This document shows positions 56,137 through 64,000 of a DNA stretch of 64,000 nucleotides, one piece after another. Each line of letters opens with the position of its first letter. Within the stretch, counting starts at the first letter, position 1. A program made the translations under genes and the position numbers. This DNA comes from Streptococcus oralis (lineage in GTDB: Bacteria > Bacillota > Bacilli > Lactobacillales > Streptococcaceae). The notes under the pieces were generated by a model. It was not told the DNA's origin, ran no database searches, and saw only the letters and a program-made list of their open reading frames with translations. The stretch lies in contig NZ_KQ969522.1 in assembly GCF_001578935.1 (NCBI RefSeq), forward strand, positions 29,158-93,157. The letters are read 5' to 3'.

Positions 56137-57762
56137 TTACTTTGTATAAAGGGCCAGGGTTTGATAGGGTTTGAGTGTGACTGTTTCTGCCACTTCTGTC
56201 CCTCGATAGTTGGAAAGGAGCACCTGCCCCTTCTGGTAGTCGGCTGGGAGAGTGACCACTACCTCTCTACCGTAGAAATTATTGAGCACCAGCAGTTTTT
56301 GATCTTCATAATGACGCTCAAAGGCGTAAACCTGATTGCTCTCTTCTAGGGCTGGCAGGTAGCTTCCTTCTGAGATGATGGGCAATTCCTTGCGCAGGCG
56401 AATCAGCTCTTTGTAAAAGTTGAAAATAGGACCCTCTATTTCCTTTTCAACGTTGATATCTTTATAGGACTTGCCTGCTTTTAGCCAGGGAGTCCCGGTG
56501 GAGAATCCTGCATTTAGAGACGCATCCCACTGCATGGGCGTGCGGGAGTTGTCCCGGGATTTGGCTTGGATGATCTTGAAGGCCTCTTCTGGTGTTTTTC
56601 CTTGTTCCAGAAGCGATTGATAAGCATTGATCGACTCCACATCGACATAGTCACTCATGCCCTCATAGTCTGGGTCAACCATGCCGATTTCTTCTCCCAT
56701 GTAGATATAAGGAGTTCCCCGTGATAGATGAATGCTGGCAGCCAGCATAGTAGCTCCTTCCTGACGGAAATTTTGAATATCCACAAAACGGTTAAGGGCC
56801 CGAGGTTGGTCGTGGTTGTTCCAGAAGAGAGCACTCCAGCCACCACGCTCGCTCATTTCCTTGCCCCAAGTGTGAAAGAGACGCTTAAGTTCCTCAAAGT
56901 CAAAAGCTGCAAGGGTCCATTTCTGGCCGTCTTCATAGTCCACTTTGAGGTGGTGGAAGTTAAAGGCCATGGACAATTCCTCACGTTCTGGAGCTGAGTA
57001 AAGCACGCAGTTGTCAATGGTTGTGGACGACATTTCCCCAACTGTCATAAAGCTATCGTCAGATCCAAAAGTGGCTTGGTTCATCATCCGCAAATAGTCA
57101 TGAACGATGGGCTTGTCTGTGTAGGCTGGTTTCCCTTCATTTTCAGGGCAATCCCGCAACACCTCGTCCTTGCCAATCAAATTAATCACATCAAAACGGA
57201 AGCCCTTGACCCCCTTGTCCCGCCAGAAATTGACGACCTTGAACAATTCCTTGCGGACATTGGGATTGCGCCAATTCAGATCCGCCTGGGTCACATCAAA
57301 GAGGTGGAGATAGTACTTGCCTGTATCGCCAAAGGGAGCCCAGGCAGAGCCTCCAAACTTAGAGACCCAGTCGGTTGGTTGGTCTTGGATGAAAAAGAAG
57401 TCTTGGTAATAGGGATCTCCTCCAAGAGCCTTTTGAAACCACTCGTGCTCTATCGAACAGTGGTTGAGCACCATATCAAGCATAAAATCAATCCCGTGCT
57501 CTTTTCCGACCCGAATCATTTCTTCGAAATCCACCATATCCCCAAAGAGTGGGTTGACAGCTGTATAGTCTGAAATATCGTAGCCATTGTCCCGTTGGGG
57601 GCTAGGATAGAAAGGATTGAGCCAGATCATATCCACGCCCAGTTCTGCTAGATAGGGAATCTTCTCGGTAATGCCTCGGAGGTCACCCACCCCATTTCCT
57701 GTCGTATCTTTAAAGGATTTTGGGTAGATTTGGTAGACCACCTTTGTTTTATCAAATGTCAT
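56137..57762 (-). CDS. treC: Alpha,alpha-phosphotrehalase TreC (trehalose-6-phosphate hydrolase)
   Basis: Splits trehalose 6-phosphate into glucose and glucose 6-phosphate. 541 residues from the ATG at 57762 (AAGGAAACGAAG upstream). GH13 family: nucleophile D191 (GFRFDVINLIG), acid E243 (VGEMSS), D318 (WNNHDQPR). Works on the product of TreB, encoded 181 bases upstream on the same strand. GH13 oligo-1,6-glucosidases (DexB) are similar, but the tre context fixes the role. Confidence 0.93.
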   Translation of the reverse strand: MTFDKTKVVYQIYPKSFKDTTGNGVGDLRGITEKIPYLAELGVDMIWLNPFYPSPQRDNGYDISDYTAVNPLFGDMVDFEEMIRVGKEHGIDFMLDMVLNHCSIEHEWFQKALGGDPYYQDFFFIQDQPTDWVSKFGGSAWAPFGDTGKYYLHLFDVTQADLNWRNPNVRKELFKVVNFWRDKGVKGFRFDVINLIGKDEVLRDCPENEGKPAYTDKPIVHDYLRMMNQATFGSDDSFMTVGEMSSTTIDNCVLYSAPEREELSMAFNFHHLKVDYEDGQKWTLAAFDFEELKRLFHTWGKEMSERGGWSALFWNNHDQPRALNRFVDIQNFRQEGATMLAASIHLSRGTPYIYMGEEIGMVDPDYEGMSDYVDVESINAYQSLLEQGKTPEEAFKIIQAKSRDNSRTPMQWDASLNAGFSTGTPWLKAGKSYKDINVEKEIEGPIFNFYKELIRLRKELPIISEGSYLPALEESNQVYAFERHYEDQKLLVLNNFYGREVVVTLPADYQKGQVLLSNYRGTEVAETVTLKPYQTLALYTK

Positions 57763-57943
57763 CTTCGTTTCCTTTTTTAAAAAGGGGAGGGCTTGCGCCA
57801 CCACCCCGGTTGCTTGTTCTAGTTCGTTTCAACTACTTGATTTGCTTTTTTAATTTTTTCCAAAGAAGGGATCTGATTTTCATCATTAGCAGATTCCTCG
57901 CCACTTCCTATGCGGTCGTGCGATGATTTTCTAATCGTCTGGA

Positions 57944-59914
57944 TTAAATCCGTGTTCCCTTCAAGAGTTCCTGACCCTGTTGGATGGTGCGTGGCAAGTC
58001 TCCTTGGATCTCCACTTGGAAGGCATCCTGATTGGTGACGATCACTGGGGTTTCTGCGACCAATCCAGCTGCGTGAATCGTCTCGATGTCAAAGCTAATC
58101 AGAGCTTGTCCAAGGGTCACTTTGTCGCCTTGACTCACATGGGCTTCAAAACCGTTGCCATCTAGGCTCACGGTATCCATGCCGATGTGCATCAAAAGCT
58201 CCACTCCTTGATCAGAAAGGATGCCGATGGCGTGTTTAGTCGGAAAGAGCACCGTAACCGTTCCATTGACAGGCGCTAGCAAGCGCCCCTCACTTGGCTC
58301 GATGACCACTCCTTGACCCATGACACCGGATGAGAAAACAGGGTCTGTCGCTTGGCTCAATGCTTTGACTTGACCAGCAAGAGGGCTCAAGATATTCACC
58401 ACTTCCCCACTAGCAGCTTCATGGTGACTGGTAAATTCTGGCTCTTCCTGGGCTTCAAATTCTGCTTGAAGGTCTGTATCATCCTCTGTCTTGGTAAAGA
58501 GACCAGCCTTACGAAAGAAAACAGTGAGAATCATTGGAACTGCGATTGCAACCAACATGACACCTGCAAATGGCAGCATGTATTGAGGTTGGATGGAGAG
58601 GATTCCTGGAAGTCCACCGATACCAATAGAGGCAGCAGTGACGTTAAAGGTAACGGATAAGAGTCCTGCTATTGAAGAACCAATCATTCCTGCAACGAAG
58701 GGATAGATGTACTTGACATTGACCCCAAAGAGGGCAGGTTCGGTCACTCCGAGATAGGCTGAAATAGTGGCTGGCAATGAAATCTGTGCTTCACGTTCAT
58801 TTTTGCGGTGAATCAGATAATAGGCAAAAACAGCTGACCCTTGGGCGATATTAGAAAGGGCAATCATAGGCCAAAGACCAGTCCCGCCCGCATCAGCAAT
58901 AAGTTGCGTATCAATGGCATTGGTCATATGGTGAAGACCTGTAATGACAAAGGGCGCATAGAGAGCACCAAAGATAGCACCAAAGAGCCATTTAACAGGA
59001 CCCGTCAAGCCTGCAAGAACGACAGCTGATAGGCCTTGTCCAACAGTCCAACCAATCGGTCCCAAAACGGTATGCGCCAAAATCAAGGCTGGAATCAGGG
59101 ACAAGAAGGGTACAAAAATCATGGAGACCACTTCTGGAATATGCTTGCGCCAGAAAATTTCGAGGTAGGACAAGCTCAAACCTGCAAGAAGAGCTGGGAT
59201 AACCTGAGCTTGGTAACCAATTCGATTGATAGTAAAGGCACCAAAGTTCCAAACCCAATCCGCTGCAATCACCTCAGCAGGCGTCGATGCTACGGCATAG
59301 GCATTGAGCAACTGAGGCGAGACCAAACAAATCCCAAGCACGATTCCCAAGATTTGGCTGGTTCCCATCTTGCGTGACACCGACCAGGTGATCCCTACTG
59401 GCAAGAATTGGAAGATGGCTTCTCCTGGAAGCCAGAGGAAGTGATTGATCCCTGCCCAGAACTGCGAAACTTCCGTAATGGTCTTGCCATCTAGCATAGA
59501 CCAGTGCACGCCCTCTAGGACATTTCTAAAACCAAGGATCAGCCCTCCAACGATCAAGGCTGGAATGATCGGAGTAAAGATTTCCGCCAAGGTTGTCATG
59601 ACACGTTGGATTGGATTTTGATTGCTCTTAGCAGCGGACTTGGCTGCTTCTTTTGATACCCCTTCGATCCCAGAAACCGCCGTAAAGTCGTTGTAGAAAA
59701 GTGGCACGTCATTTCCGATGATAACCTGAAACTGACCTGCATTGGTAAAGGTTCCTTTAACAGCTGGAATAGCTTCAATAGCCTTGACATTGGCTTTTTT
59801 ATCATCGCCTAGGACAAAGCGCATGCGTGTCGCACAGTGGCTCACTGCTGTGATGTTTTCCTTGCCTCCGATTGCCAGCAGCAAATCTTTAGCTTCTTGT
59901 TCAAATTTTCCCAT
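57944..59914 (-). CDS. treB: PTS trehalose transporter EIIBCA
   Basis: Imports and phosphorylates trehalose. 656 residues from the ATG at 59914 (AAGGAGACTCAA upstream); the frame is open further upstream without a site. Domains: EIIB with phosphocysteine C27 (AVSHCATRMRF), ten-helix EIIC with the GITEPALFG-like motif (here VTEPALFGVN), and a fused EIIA at the C-terminus with the phospho-histidine in LLMHIGMDTV. The promoter carries a perfect cre and putative TreR sites. Confidence 0.96.
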   Translation of the reverse strand: MGKFEQEAKDLLLAIGGKENITAVSHCATRMRFVLGDDKKANVKAIEAIPAVKGTFTNAGQFQVIIGNDVPLFYNDFTAVSGIEGVSKEAAKSAAKSNQNPIQRVMTTLAEIFTPIIPALIVGGLILGFRNVLEGVHWSMLDGKTITEVSQFWAGINHFLWLPGEAIFQFLPVGITWSVSRKMGTSQILGIVLGICLVSPQLLNAYAVASTPAEVIAADWVWNFGAFTINRIGYQAQVIPALLAGLSLSYLEIFWRKHIPEVVSMIFVPFLSLIPALILAHTVLGPIGWTVGQGLSAVVLAGLTGPVKWLFGAIFGALYAPFVITGLHHMTNAIDTQLIADAGGTGLWPMIALSNIAQGSAVFAYYLIHRKNEREAQISLPATISAYLGVTEPALFGVNVKYIYPFVAGMIGSSIAGLLSVTFNVTAASIGIGGLPGILSIQPQYMLPFAGVMLVAIAVPMILTVFFRKAGLFTKTEDDTDLQAEFEAQEEPEFTSHHEAASGEVVNILSPLAGQVKALSQATDPVFSSGVMGQGVVIEPSEGRLLAPVNGTVTVLFPTKHAIGILSDQGVELLMHIGMDTVSLDGNGFEAHVSQGDKVTLGQALISFDIETIHAAGLVAETPVIVTNQDAFQVEIQGDLPRTIQQGQELLKGTRI

Positions 59915-59957
59915 TTGAGTCTCCTTATGGTCAATGTGTAATTGACTTGATAACTCT

Positions 59958-59986
59958 ATTGTAATCGATACCAAACTTGTCTGCAA
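59958..59986 (-). promoter_or_regulatory. treB promoter
   Basis: Minus-strand TTGCAG (complement 59981-59986), 17-base spacer, TACAAT (complement 59958-59963). The cre overlaps the -10, and the dyad overlaps the -35. Confidence 0.75.
59959..59973. promoter_or_regulatory. cre site in treB promoter
   Basis: TTGTAATCGATACCA satisfies every fixed position of the cre consensus WTGNNANCGNTNNCA. Position over the -10 and spacer predicts CcpA repression of treB-treC. Confidence 0.8.
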
Positions 59987-60056
59987 CTTGTTTGGATAAA
60001 ATTCTCCTGTTTTTGATAAAATTTTTGACGCTTGTATGGTAAAATAAAAACAAGTT
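59971..60056. promoter_or_regulatory. Candidate TreR operators in the treB-treR gap
   Basis: CCAAAC (59971-59976) and GTTTGG (59990-59995) form a dyad containing two AACTTGT motifs and overlapping the treB -35. A further ACAAGTTGG lies near 60050, next to an extended -10 (TGGTAAAAT) facing treR. Assigned by symmetry and location. Confidence 0.5.
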
Positions 60057-60098
60057 GGCTTTTTATCGATGGAAATCCAAATTCAGAAAGGAATTTGT

Positions 60099-60821
60099 AT
60101 GAAAAAATACCAAGAAATCTTTTATAAGCTTAAACAGCAAATCCAAGCAGAAACCTATCCTGTTGGAAACTTTCTTCCCAGCGAGCATGAGTTGATGGCG
60201 CTCTACGGCGTCAGTCGAGATACCGTTCGTAAGGCGCTGAAAAATCTGCAAGAAGAGGGACTCATCCGAAAGATCCGAGGTCAAGGTTCCCAGGTTATCC
60301 AGGAAGAAACGGTCAATTTCCCCGTTTCCAACCTGACCAGCTACCAAGAACTGGTCACAGAACTGGGCCTCCAGTCCAAAACCAATGTCGTCAGCCTAGA
60401 TAAAATTATCATTGACAAAAAAACGGCCCTCTTGACTGGTTTCCCAGAATTTCGCCTGGTCTGGAAGGTGGTTCGCCAGCGGGTCGTTGACGACCAAGTT
60501 TCTGTTTTAGATACCGACTATCTGGACATGGAATTGATCCCCAGACTGAGCCGTGACATTGCAGAGCAGTCCATCTACGCCTATCTAGAAGGGGAGTTAA
60601 AACTAGTCATCGCCTACGCTCAAAAGGAAATCACCATTGATAAGGCCCGCGATCACGACAAGATTCTCATGGATATTGGCAAGGACCCTTATGTGGTTTC
60701 TGTCAAATCCAAGGTCTATCTCCAAGACGGGCGCCAATTTCAGTTCACCGAAAGCCGGCACAAATTGGAGAAGTTTCGCTTTGTGGACTTTGCCAGACGA
60801 CAGCAAGCCGACCCTCACTAG
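60099..60821 (+). CDS. treR: Trehalose operon repressor TreR (GntR/HutC family)
   Basis: 240 residues from the ATG at 60099 (AGAAAGGAA upstream). N-terminal GntR winged helix (LPSEHELMALYGVSRDTVRKALKNLQEEGLIRKI-type, residues about 20-70) and C-terminal UTRA effector domain ending FRFVDFARR. Expected effector is trehalose 6-phosphate. Divergent from treB, so it likely controls the shared intergenic region. Confidence 0.93.
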   Translation: MKKYQEIFYKLKQQIQAETYPVGNFLPSEHELMALYGVSRDTVRKALKNLQEEGLIRKIRGQGSQVIQEETVNFPVSNLTSYQELVTELGLQSKTNVVSLDKIIIDKKTALLTGFPEFRLVWKVVRQRVVDDQVSVLDTDYLDMELIPRLSRDIAEQSIYAYLEGELKLVIAYAQKEITIDKARDHDKILMDIGKDPYVVSVKSKVYLQDGRQFQFTESRHKLEKFRFVDFARRQQADPH

Positions 60822-60882
60822 TCATTTTTTTACAAAATACTCATCTTTTTGGTAAAATAGTAAGAAAGCTCTGGAGGCAAGC

Positions 60883-61443
60883 ATGAAATCAGAATATCAA
60901 AAAATGATCGCAGGGGAATTCTACTTTCCTAGCGATCCAGAATTACGACAGCTAGCTCAGAAATCGCGCCAACATCAAAACGCCTTTAATAATGAGCAGG
61001 ATGCTCAAAAGCGCAGCGAGATCATCAAATCTTGGTTTGGAAGCACCGGCCAACACCTCCATATGGAGACAGGCTTTTGCACCGACTATGGCGTCAATAT
61101 CCATGTCGGGGAACACTTTTATGCCAACTGGAATTTGACCATGCTGGATGTCTGTCCTATCACTATCGGATCCAATGCCATGATCGGGCCCAACTGTCAA
61201 TTTTTGACCCCTCTTCACCCTTTGGATCCTGAGGAGCGCAATTCGGGCGTCGAGTACGGAGCACCTATCACCATTGGCGATAATTTCTGGGCTGGCGGTG
61301 GTGTCATCGTACTTCCTGGGGTCACCCTCGGAGACAATGTTGTCGCTGGCGCAGGAGCAGTTATCACCAAGTCCTTTGGCGACAATGTCGTTCTTGCTGG
61401 AAATCCCGCTCGCGTTATCAAAACCATCCCTGTCAAATACTAA
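60883..61443 (+). CDS. maa: Sugar O-acetyltransferase (maltose acetyltransferase type)
   Basis: 186 residues. N-terminal Mac domain (KMIAGEFYFPSDPELRQLAQKSR) and a left-handed beta-helix of hexapeptide repeats with the catalytic histidine in LTPLHPLDPEERN and the closing AGNPARVIK. Acetyl-CoA-dependent; sugars such as maltose or glucose are typical in vitro substrates, physiological role unclear. CTGGAGGCAAGC precedes the ATG, with an extended -10 (TGGTAAAAT) just upstream. A BOX element follows directly. Confidence 0.92.
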   Translation: MKSEYQKMIAGEFYFPSDPELRQLAQKSRQHQNAFNNEQDAQKRSEIIKSWFGSTGQHLHMETGFCTDYGVNIHVGEHFYANWNLTMLDVCPITIGSNAMIGPNCQFLTPLHPLDPEERNSGVEYGAPITIGDNFWAGGGVIVLPGVTLGDNVVAGAGAVITKSFGDNVVLAGNPARVIKTIPVKY

Positions 61444-61544
61444 TACCCTTGAGAATCTCTTCAAACTACGCTAACTTAGGCAGTTCTATCGACAACCTCA
61501 AAGCCCTGCTTTAAGCAAGCTGCGAATGATTTTCATTGAGTATA
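61444..61544 (-). repeat. BOX element, minus orientation
   Basis: Read on the minus strand it begins TATACTCAATGAAAATCATT (boxA), passes through GAGGTTGTCGATAGAACTG and ends GTAGTTTGAAGAGATTCTC (boxC). The middle diverges from the copy at 55914 and has its own hairpin (GCTTGCTTTAAAGCAGGG-type region). It starts immediately after the maa stop codon. Confidence 0.85.
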
Positions 61545-61622
61545 ACTCGAAAATCCAATAGCGCACAGTTAGTAGCAGAGCTACCAGACCTTCTCCAACC
61601 AGCACTTATACCAAGTATCAAG

Positions 61623-61666
61623 GAGCCTTCTCTTGTCGATTTTCCATCTACATCAAGGCTCTTTTT
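61623..61666 (+). terminator. Terminator-like hairpin upstream of the LtrA gene
   Basis: Stem GAGCCTT / AAGGCTC with a 25-base loop followed by TTTTT. Likely ends transcription from maa through the BOX element. Confidence 0.5.
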
Positions 61667-61705
61667 GACTAGTAATCCCATCTTTATTTTCAGAAAGGAA
61701 ATTTC

Positions 61706-62851
61706 ATGTCGTCACTTATCAAGCATAAGCGAGTGGAGTTCAGTGAACTCTTTTACGACCTCGTTTTTGTCTATGCTATTTCTAAAACAACAGCCCTCAT
61801 CCACCATCTCCATCACGGAGTGCTGGGCTGGGAATCCATCCTGTCTTTTCTTATCACCCTCATCATCCTGATCAATAGCTGGATGATCCAGACCGTTTTT
61901 ACCAATCGTTATGGGAAAAATTCCCTCTTTAACATGGTCATCATGTTTATCAATATGGCTATGCTGCTCCTGATTTCAAATATGATCACAGCAGACTGGC
62001 AAGGTTATTTCTACCCTTTTAGTTGGGCAGTCGGAACCCTCTCCTTCACCCTCTTTTTCCAATACTTGGTAGAATACCTTCGTAAAAGTAATCCTCAAGA
62101 AGACCGCCCCATTCTCAAACGCTTCCTCTGGATCACGGGGCTTCGCTTTGCCAGTGTTTATCTAGCGGCACTCCTTCCCCTCGCTATGGCCTTCCCCGTC
62201 TTTCTGATTGGGATTTTGGGAACCTTTCTCCTGCCCCTAACACTGAACCAGACCCCCAATGCCTTTCGTGTCAACTTCCCCCATCTGATCGAGCGGATTT
62301 CGCTCCTTGTGATCATTACCTTTGGCGAGATGGTCATGGGACTTGCGAATTTCTTCACACCTGAGACCTTCTCTCTTAGCTCCGTCCTCTACTTTATCCT
62401 CATGATTCTGCTCTTTCTCTTTTACTTTGGGCAGTTTGACCATGCCATTGACGAGGGTCTGGATACCGGCGGCGTCTTTCTCATCTATAGCCACTATCCG
62501 ATCTTTATCGGTCTTATCCTCATCACCGTTTCCATGAGTTTCCTTCAGGATCCCAGTGCCAACGCTCTCTTTGCCACCACTTCCTTTTATCTGGGAATTG
62601 GGCTAGTGCAACTGGCAACTCTGGCCAACGGTCGCTACAACAAGGACTACCTCCGCTATCCTACCAGTTTTTACGCCCTTCAACTGACGACTCTACTCGT
62701 CAGCTATATCTTGTCCTTGTTGCTAGCTTCGAACGCCACGCTTGTCATCGCCATCGCGACGCTCGCAAGTCTTCTAGCCGAGGCTCACTCTATCCATTTT
62801 TACATGACCCAAGTCAAAAAACATGCTCATCCCAACTGGGATCTGTTTTAA
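61706..62851 (+). CDS. Low temperature requirement protein A (LtrA) family membrane protein
   Basis: 381 residues with about ten membrane segments. Family motif near the N-terminus: VEFSELFYDLVFVYAISKT, and later ERISLLVIITFGEMVMG. AGAAAGGAAATTTC precedes the ATG. LtrA was named for cold growth in Listeria, but its biochemical role is unknown. It stands as a single gene with its own terminator. Confidence 0.9.
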   Translation: MSSLIKHKRVEFSELFYDLVFVYAISKTTALIHHLHHGVLGWESILSFLITLIILINSWMIQTVFTNRYGKNSLFNMVIMFINMAMLLLISNMITADWQGYFYPFSWAVGTLSFTLFFQYLVEYLRKSNPQEDRPILKRFLWITGLRFASVYLAALLPLAMAFPVFLIGILGTFLLPLTLNQTPNAFRVNFPHLIERISLLVIITFGEMVMGLANFFTPETFSLSSVLYFILMILLFLFYFGQFDHAIDEGLDTGGVFLIYSHYPIFIGLILITVSMSFLQDPSANALFATTSFYLGIGLVQLATLANGRYNKDYLRYPTSFYALQLTTLLVSYILSLLLASNATLVIAIATLASLLAEAHSIHFYMTQVKKHAHPNWDLF

Positions 62852-62909
62852 GAATGGCTCTGTTTCAATTTTTTGATACAGGAAATCCTAACTCCCACTA
62901 GTCCATCAC

Positions 62910-62938
62910 ACCATCCTAGTTCTCCGAGCTGGGATGGT
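62910..62938 (+). terminator. Terminator of the LtrA gene
   Basis: Stem ACCATCC / GGATGGT followed by TTTCTTTATT. Confidence 0.75.
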
Positions 62939-63058
62939 TTCTTTATTCCGTGGAGAACATCAGAAGGCTTCAAAACAGCTCCTATCTCAAGGAAGGAGTA
63001 CAATGAAAGTGGTTCTATCCCAAACCACAATACAACTTTTACAGAGGAGGACAAGGAT

Positions 63059-63991
63059 ATGTCTACCGCACCATTTCATAGTCATTCGTTATTTCACCAG
63101 TTTTACGCGGATTGGATTGAAACCTATAAGAAGGGGGCCGTCCAAAGAGTCACTTTGCAAAAATATCAGATGAGCTTGCAGTGGGTCAGACGCTTAGCTC
63201 CCAAGCTAAAAATAGAAGAGATTAGTCGCACCACTTATCAGAAATTGCTGAATGACTATGCTGACTATCATGAAAGACAAACAACGCTTGATTTTCACCA
63301 TCAACTCAAGGCTGCGATTTTAGACTGTGTAGACGAGGGTTGGGTGGCAAAGGATCCTACACGCAAAGCCATTATCAAAGGTCGAGCCCCTCGACCTAAA
63401 AAACAAAAATTCCTCAATCAGTACGAACTTCATAAATTACTGGAGGACTTAGAGCTGGGGGCAAGTCCCGACTGGGATTGGATGATTCTCCTCATCGCAA
63501 AGACTGGTCTTCGCTTTTCAGAAGCCCTGGCACTGACACCACTGGATTTTGACTTTAACCACCAGACCTTGAGTGTCACCAAAACTTGGGACTACAAACG
63601 AAACACGGGCTTTCTACCGACCAAAAATATGTCATCTATTCGAAAGGTTCCGATTGACTGGCAAACGGTCATCCAATTTAGTGAACTCGTCAAAGATTTA
63701 CCCGAAGATCAACCCATTTTCGTTCACGGTCCTATCTGGAATTCAACACCAAATAAGCGTCTTGAGCGCCATTGCCAGCATGTCCATATCCCTGTGATTA
63801 GTCTCCACGGTCTGCGCCATACTCATGCTTCTATCTTACTTTTTGCAGGAGCTTCTATCGCCAGTGTCGCTAGACGACTGGGCCACTCCAGTATGACGAC
63901 CACACAAAAGACCTATCTTCATATCATCGCTGAATTGGAAAACAAAGACATTGATATCGTCATGCGCGCCCTATCTAGCCTAGGTCGTTAG
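63059..63991 (+). CDS. Tyrosine recombinase/integrase, apparently intact
   Basis: 310 residues from the ATG at 63059 (AGAGGAGGACAAGG upstream); the open frame extends 62 codons up through the LtrA terminator and is not coding there. N-terminal SAM-like core-binding domain (about 15-110), catalytic domain with all expected residues: R152 (TGLRFSEA), H250 and R253 (LHGLRHTHAS), H276 (LGHSS) and nucleophile Y286 (KTYLHI). The pattern is that of integrases of phages and integrative elements rather than XerS. No element cargo or attachment site is visible within the window. Confidence 0.85.
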   Translation: MSTAPFHSHSLFHQFYADWIETYKKGAVQRVTLQKYQMSLQWVRRLAPKLKIEEISRTTYQKLLNDYADYHERQTTLDFHHQLKAAILDCVDEGWVAKDPTRKAIIKGRAPRPKKQKFLNQYELHKLLEDLELGASPDWDWMILLIAKTGLRFSEALALTPLDFDFNHQTLSVTKTWDYKRNTGFLPTKNMSSIRKVPIDWQTVIQFSELVKDLPEDQPIFVHGPIWNSTPNKRLERHCQHVHIPVISLHGLRHTHASILLFAGASIASVARRLGHSSMTTTQKTYLHIIAELENKDIDIVMRALSSLGR

Positions 63992-64000
63992 TTAGTTGAG

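Noticed and set aside
60952..61464. Minus-strand 170-codon frame opposite maa
   Set aside because: The plus-strand frame is a clear acetyltransferase; the antisense frame has no recognisable domain and runs into the BOX element.
62873..63058. Upstream extension of the integrase frame
   Set aside because: It passes through the LtrA terminator hairpin, and a strong ribosome binding site marks the internal ATG at 63059.

Overview
The window looks like chromosome from a Mitis-group Streptococcus, most likely S. mitis or S. oralis. Housekeeping proteins (DnaJ, PepA, PiuA, RimP, EndoD) read almost like their S. pneumoniae counterparts. Two BOX-type intergenic repeats are present, promoters are AT-rich sigma-A type, and large LPXTG adhesins including an antigen I/II protein sit between core genes, which pneumococcus does not have. 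No tRNA, rRNA, CRISPR array, insertion sequence or prophage was recognised.

Layout: (1) 1-4.0 kb, minus strand: start of nusA, rimP, then ccrZ-trmB and an EcsAB-type ABC exporter. (2) 4.0-5.5 kb, plus strand: HIT protein and two small membrane-associated proteins. (3) 5.5-11.2 kb, minus strand: the class I heat-shock operon hrcA-grpE-dnaK-dnaJ. Two CIRCE operators flank one promoter, and the grpE-dnaK and dnaK-dnaJ gaps are unusually long and full of RNA-type hairpins. (4) 11.3-12.7 kb: a PadR regulator with two DUF2812 membrane proteins. (5) 12.8-28.0 kb: a surface-protein locus holding an eight-repeat SHIRT protein, a G5-domain protein, a 2873-residue von Willebrand A (vWA) adhesin and, upstream of it, a CPDC thiol-disulfide oxidoreductase. 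(6) 28.3-30.7 kb: glnR-glnA with a GlnR operator, and an FUSC-type membrane protein. (7) 30.8-36.1 kb: antigen I/II adhesin and pgk. (8) 36.4-37.9 kb: WYL-type regulator and an NTF2-like protein. (9) 38-44.4 kb: endoglycosidase EndoD behind a catabolite-controlled promoter, and a Na/Pi cotransporter. (10) 44.5-49.8 kb: orphan bacteriocin immunity protein, pepA, and the piuBCDA iron-uptake operon. (11) 49.9-55.6 kb, minus strand: a tightly packed operon murI-rdgB-phosphoesterase-CBS protein-xerDL-scpA-scpB-rluB-yidD. (12) 55.6-61.4 kb: yneF, the trehalose genes treC/treB with divergent treR, and maa. (13) 61.7-64 kb: an LtrA-family protein and an intact tyrosine recombinase.

How it fits together: the core blocks cover protein quality control, nitrogen control, glycolysis, cell-cycle and chromosome segregation, iron uptake and trehalose use. 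Between them are sites that appear to accept variable cargo. From memory of the pneumococcal map, the hrcA-glnA interval there carries a phase-variable type I restriction system, and the ecsB-ccrZ interval carries the blp bacteriocin locus. Here the first holds the adhesin locus and the second is empty. All five LPXTG proteins must use a sortase encoded elsewhere. The most interesting candidates are the oxidoreductase + giant vWA adhesin + G5 protein gene set, where the adhesin has only two cysteines and they bracket its vWA domain, and a pair of covarying structured elements just after the stop codons of grpE and dnaK.
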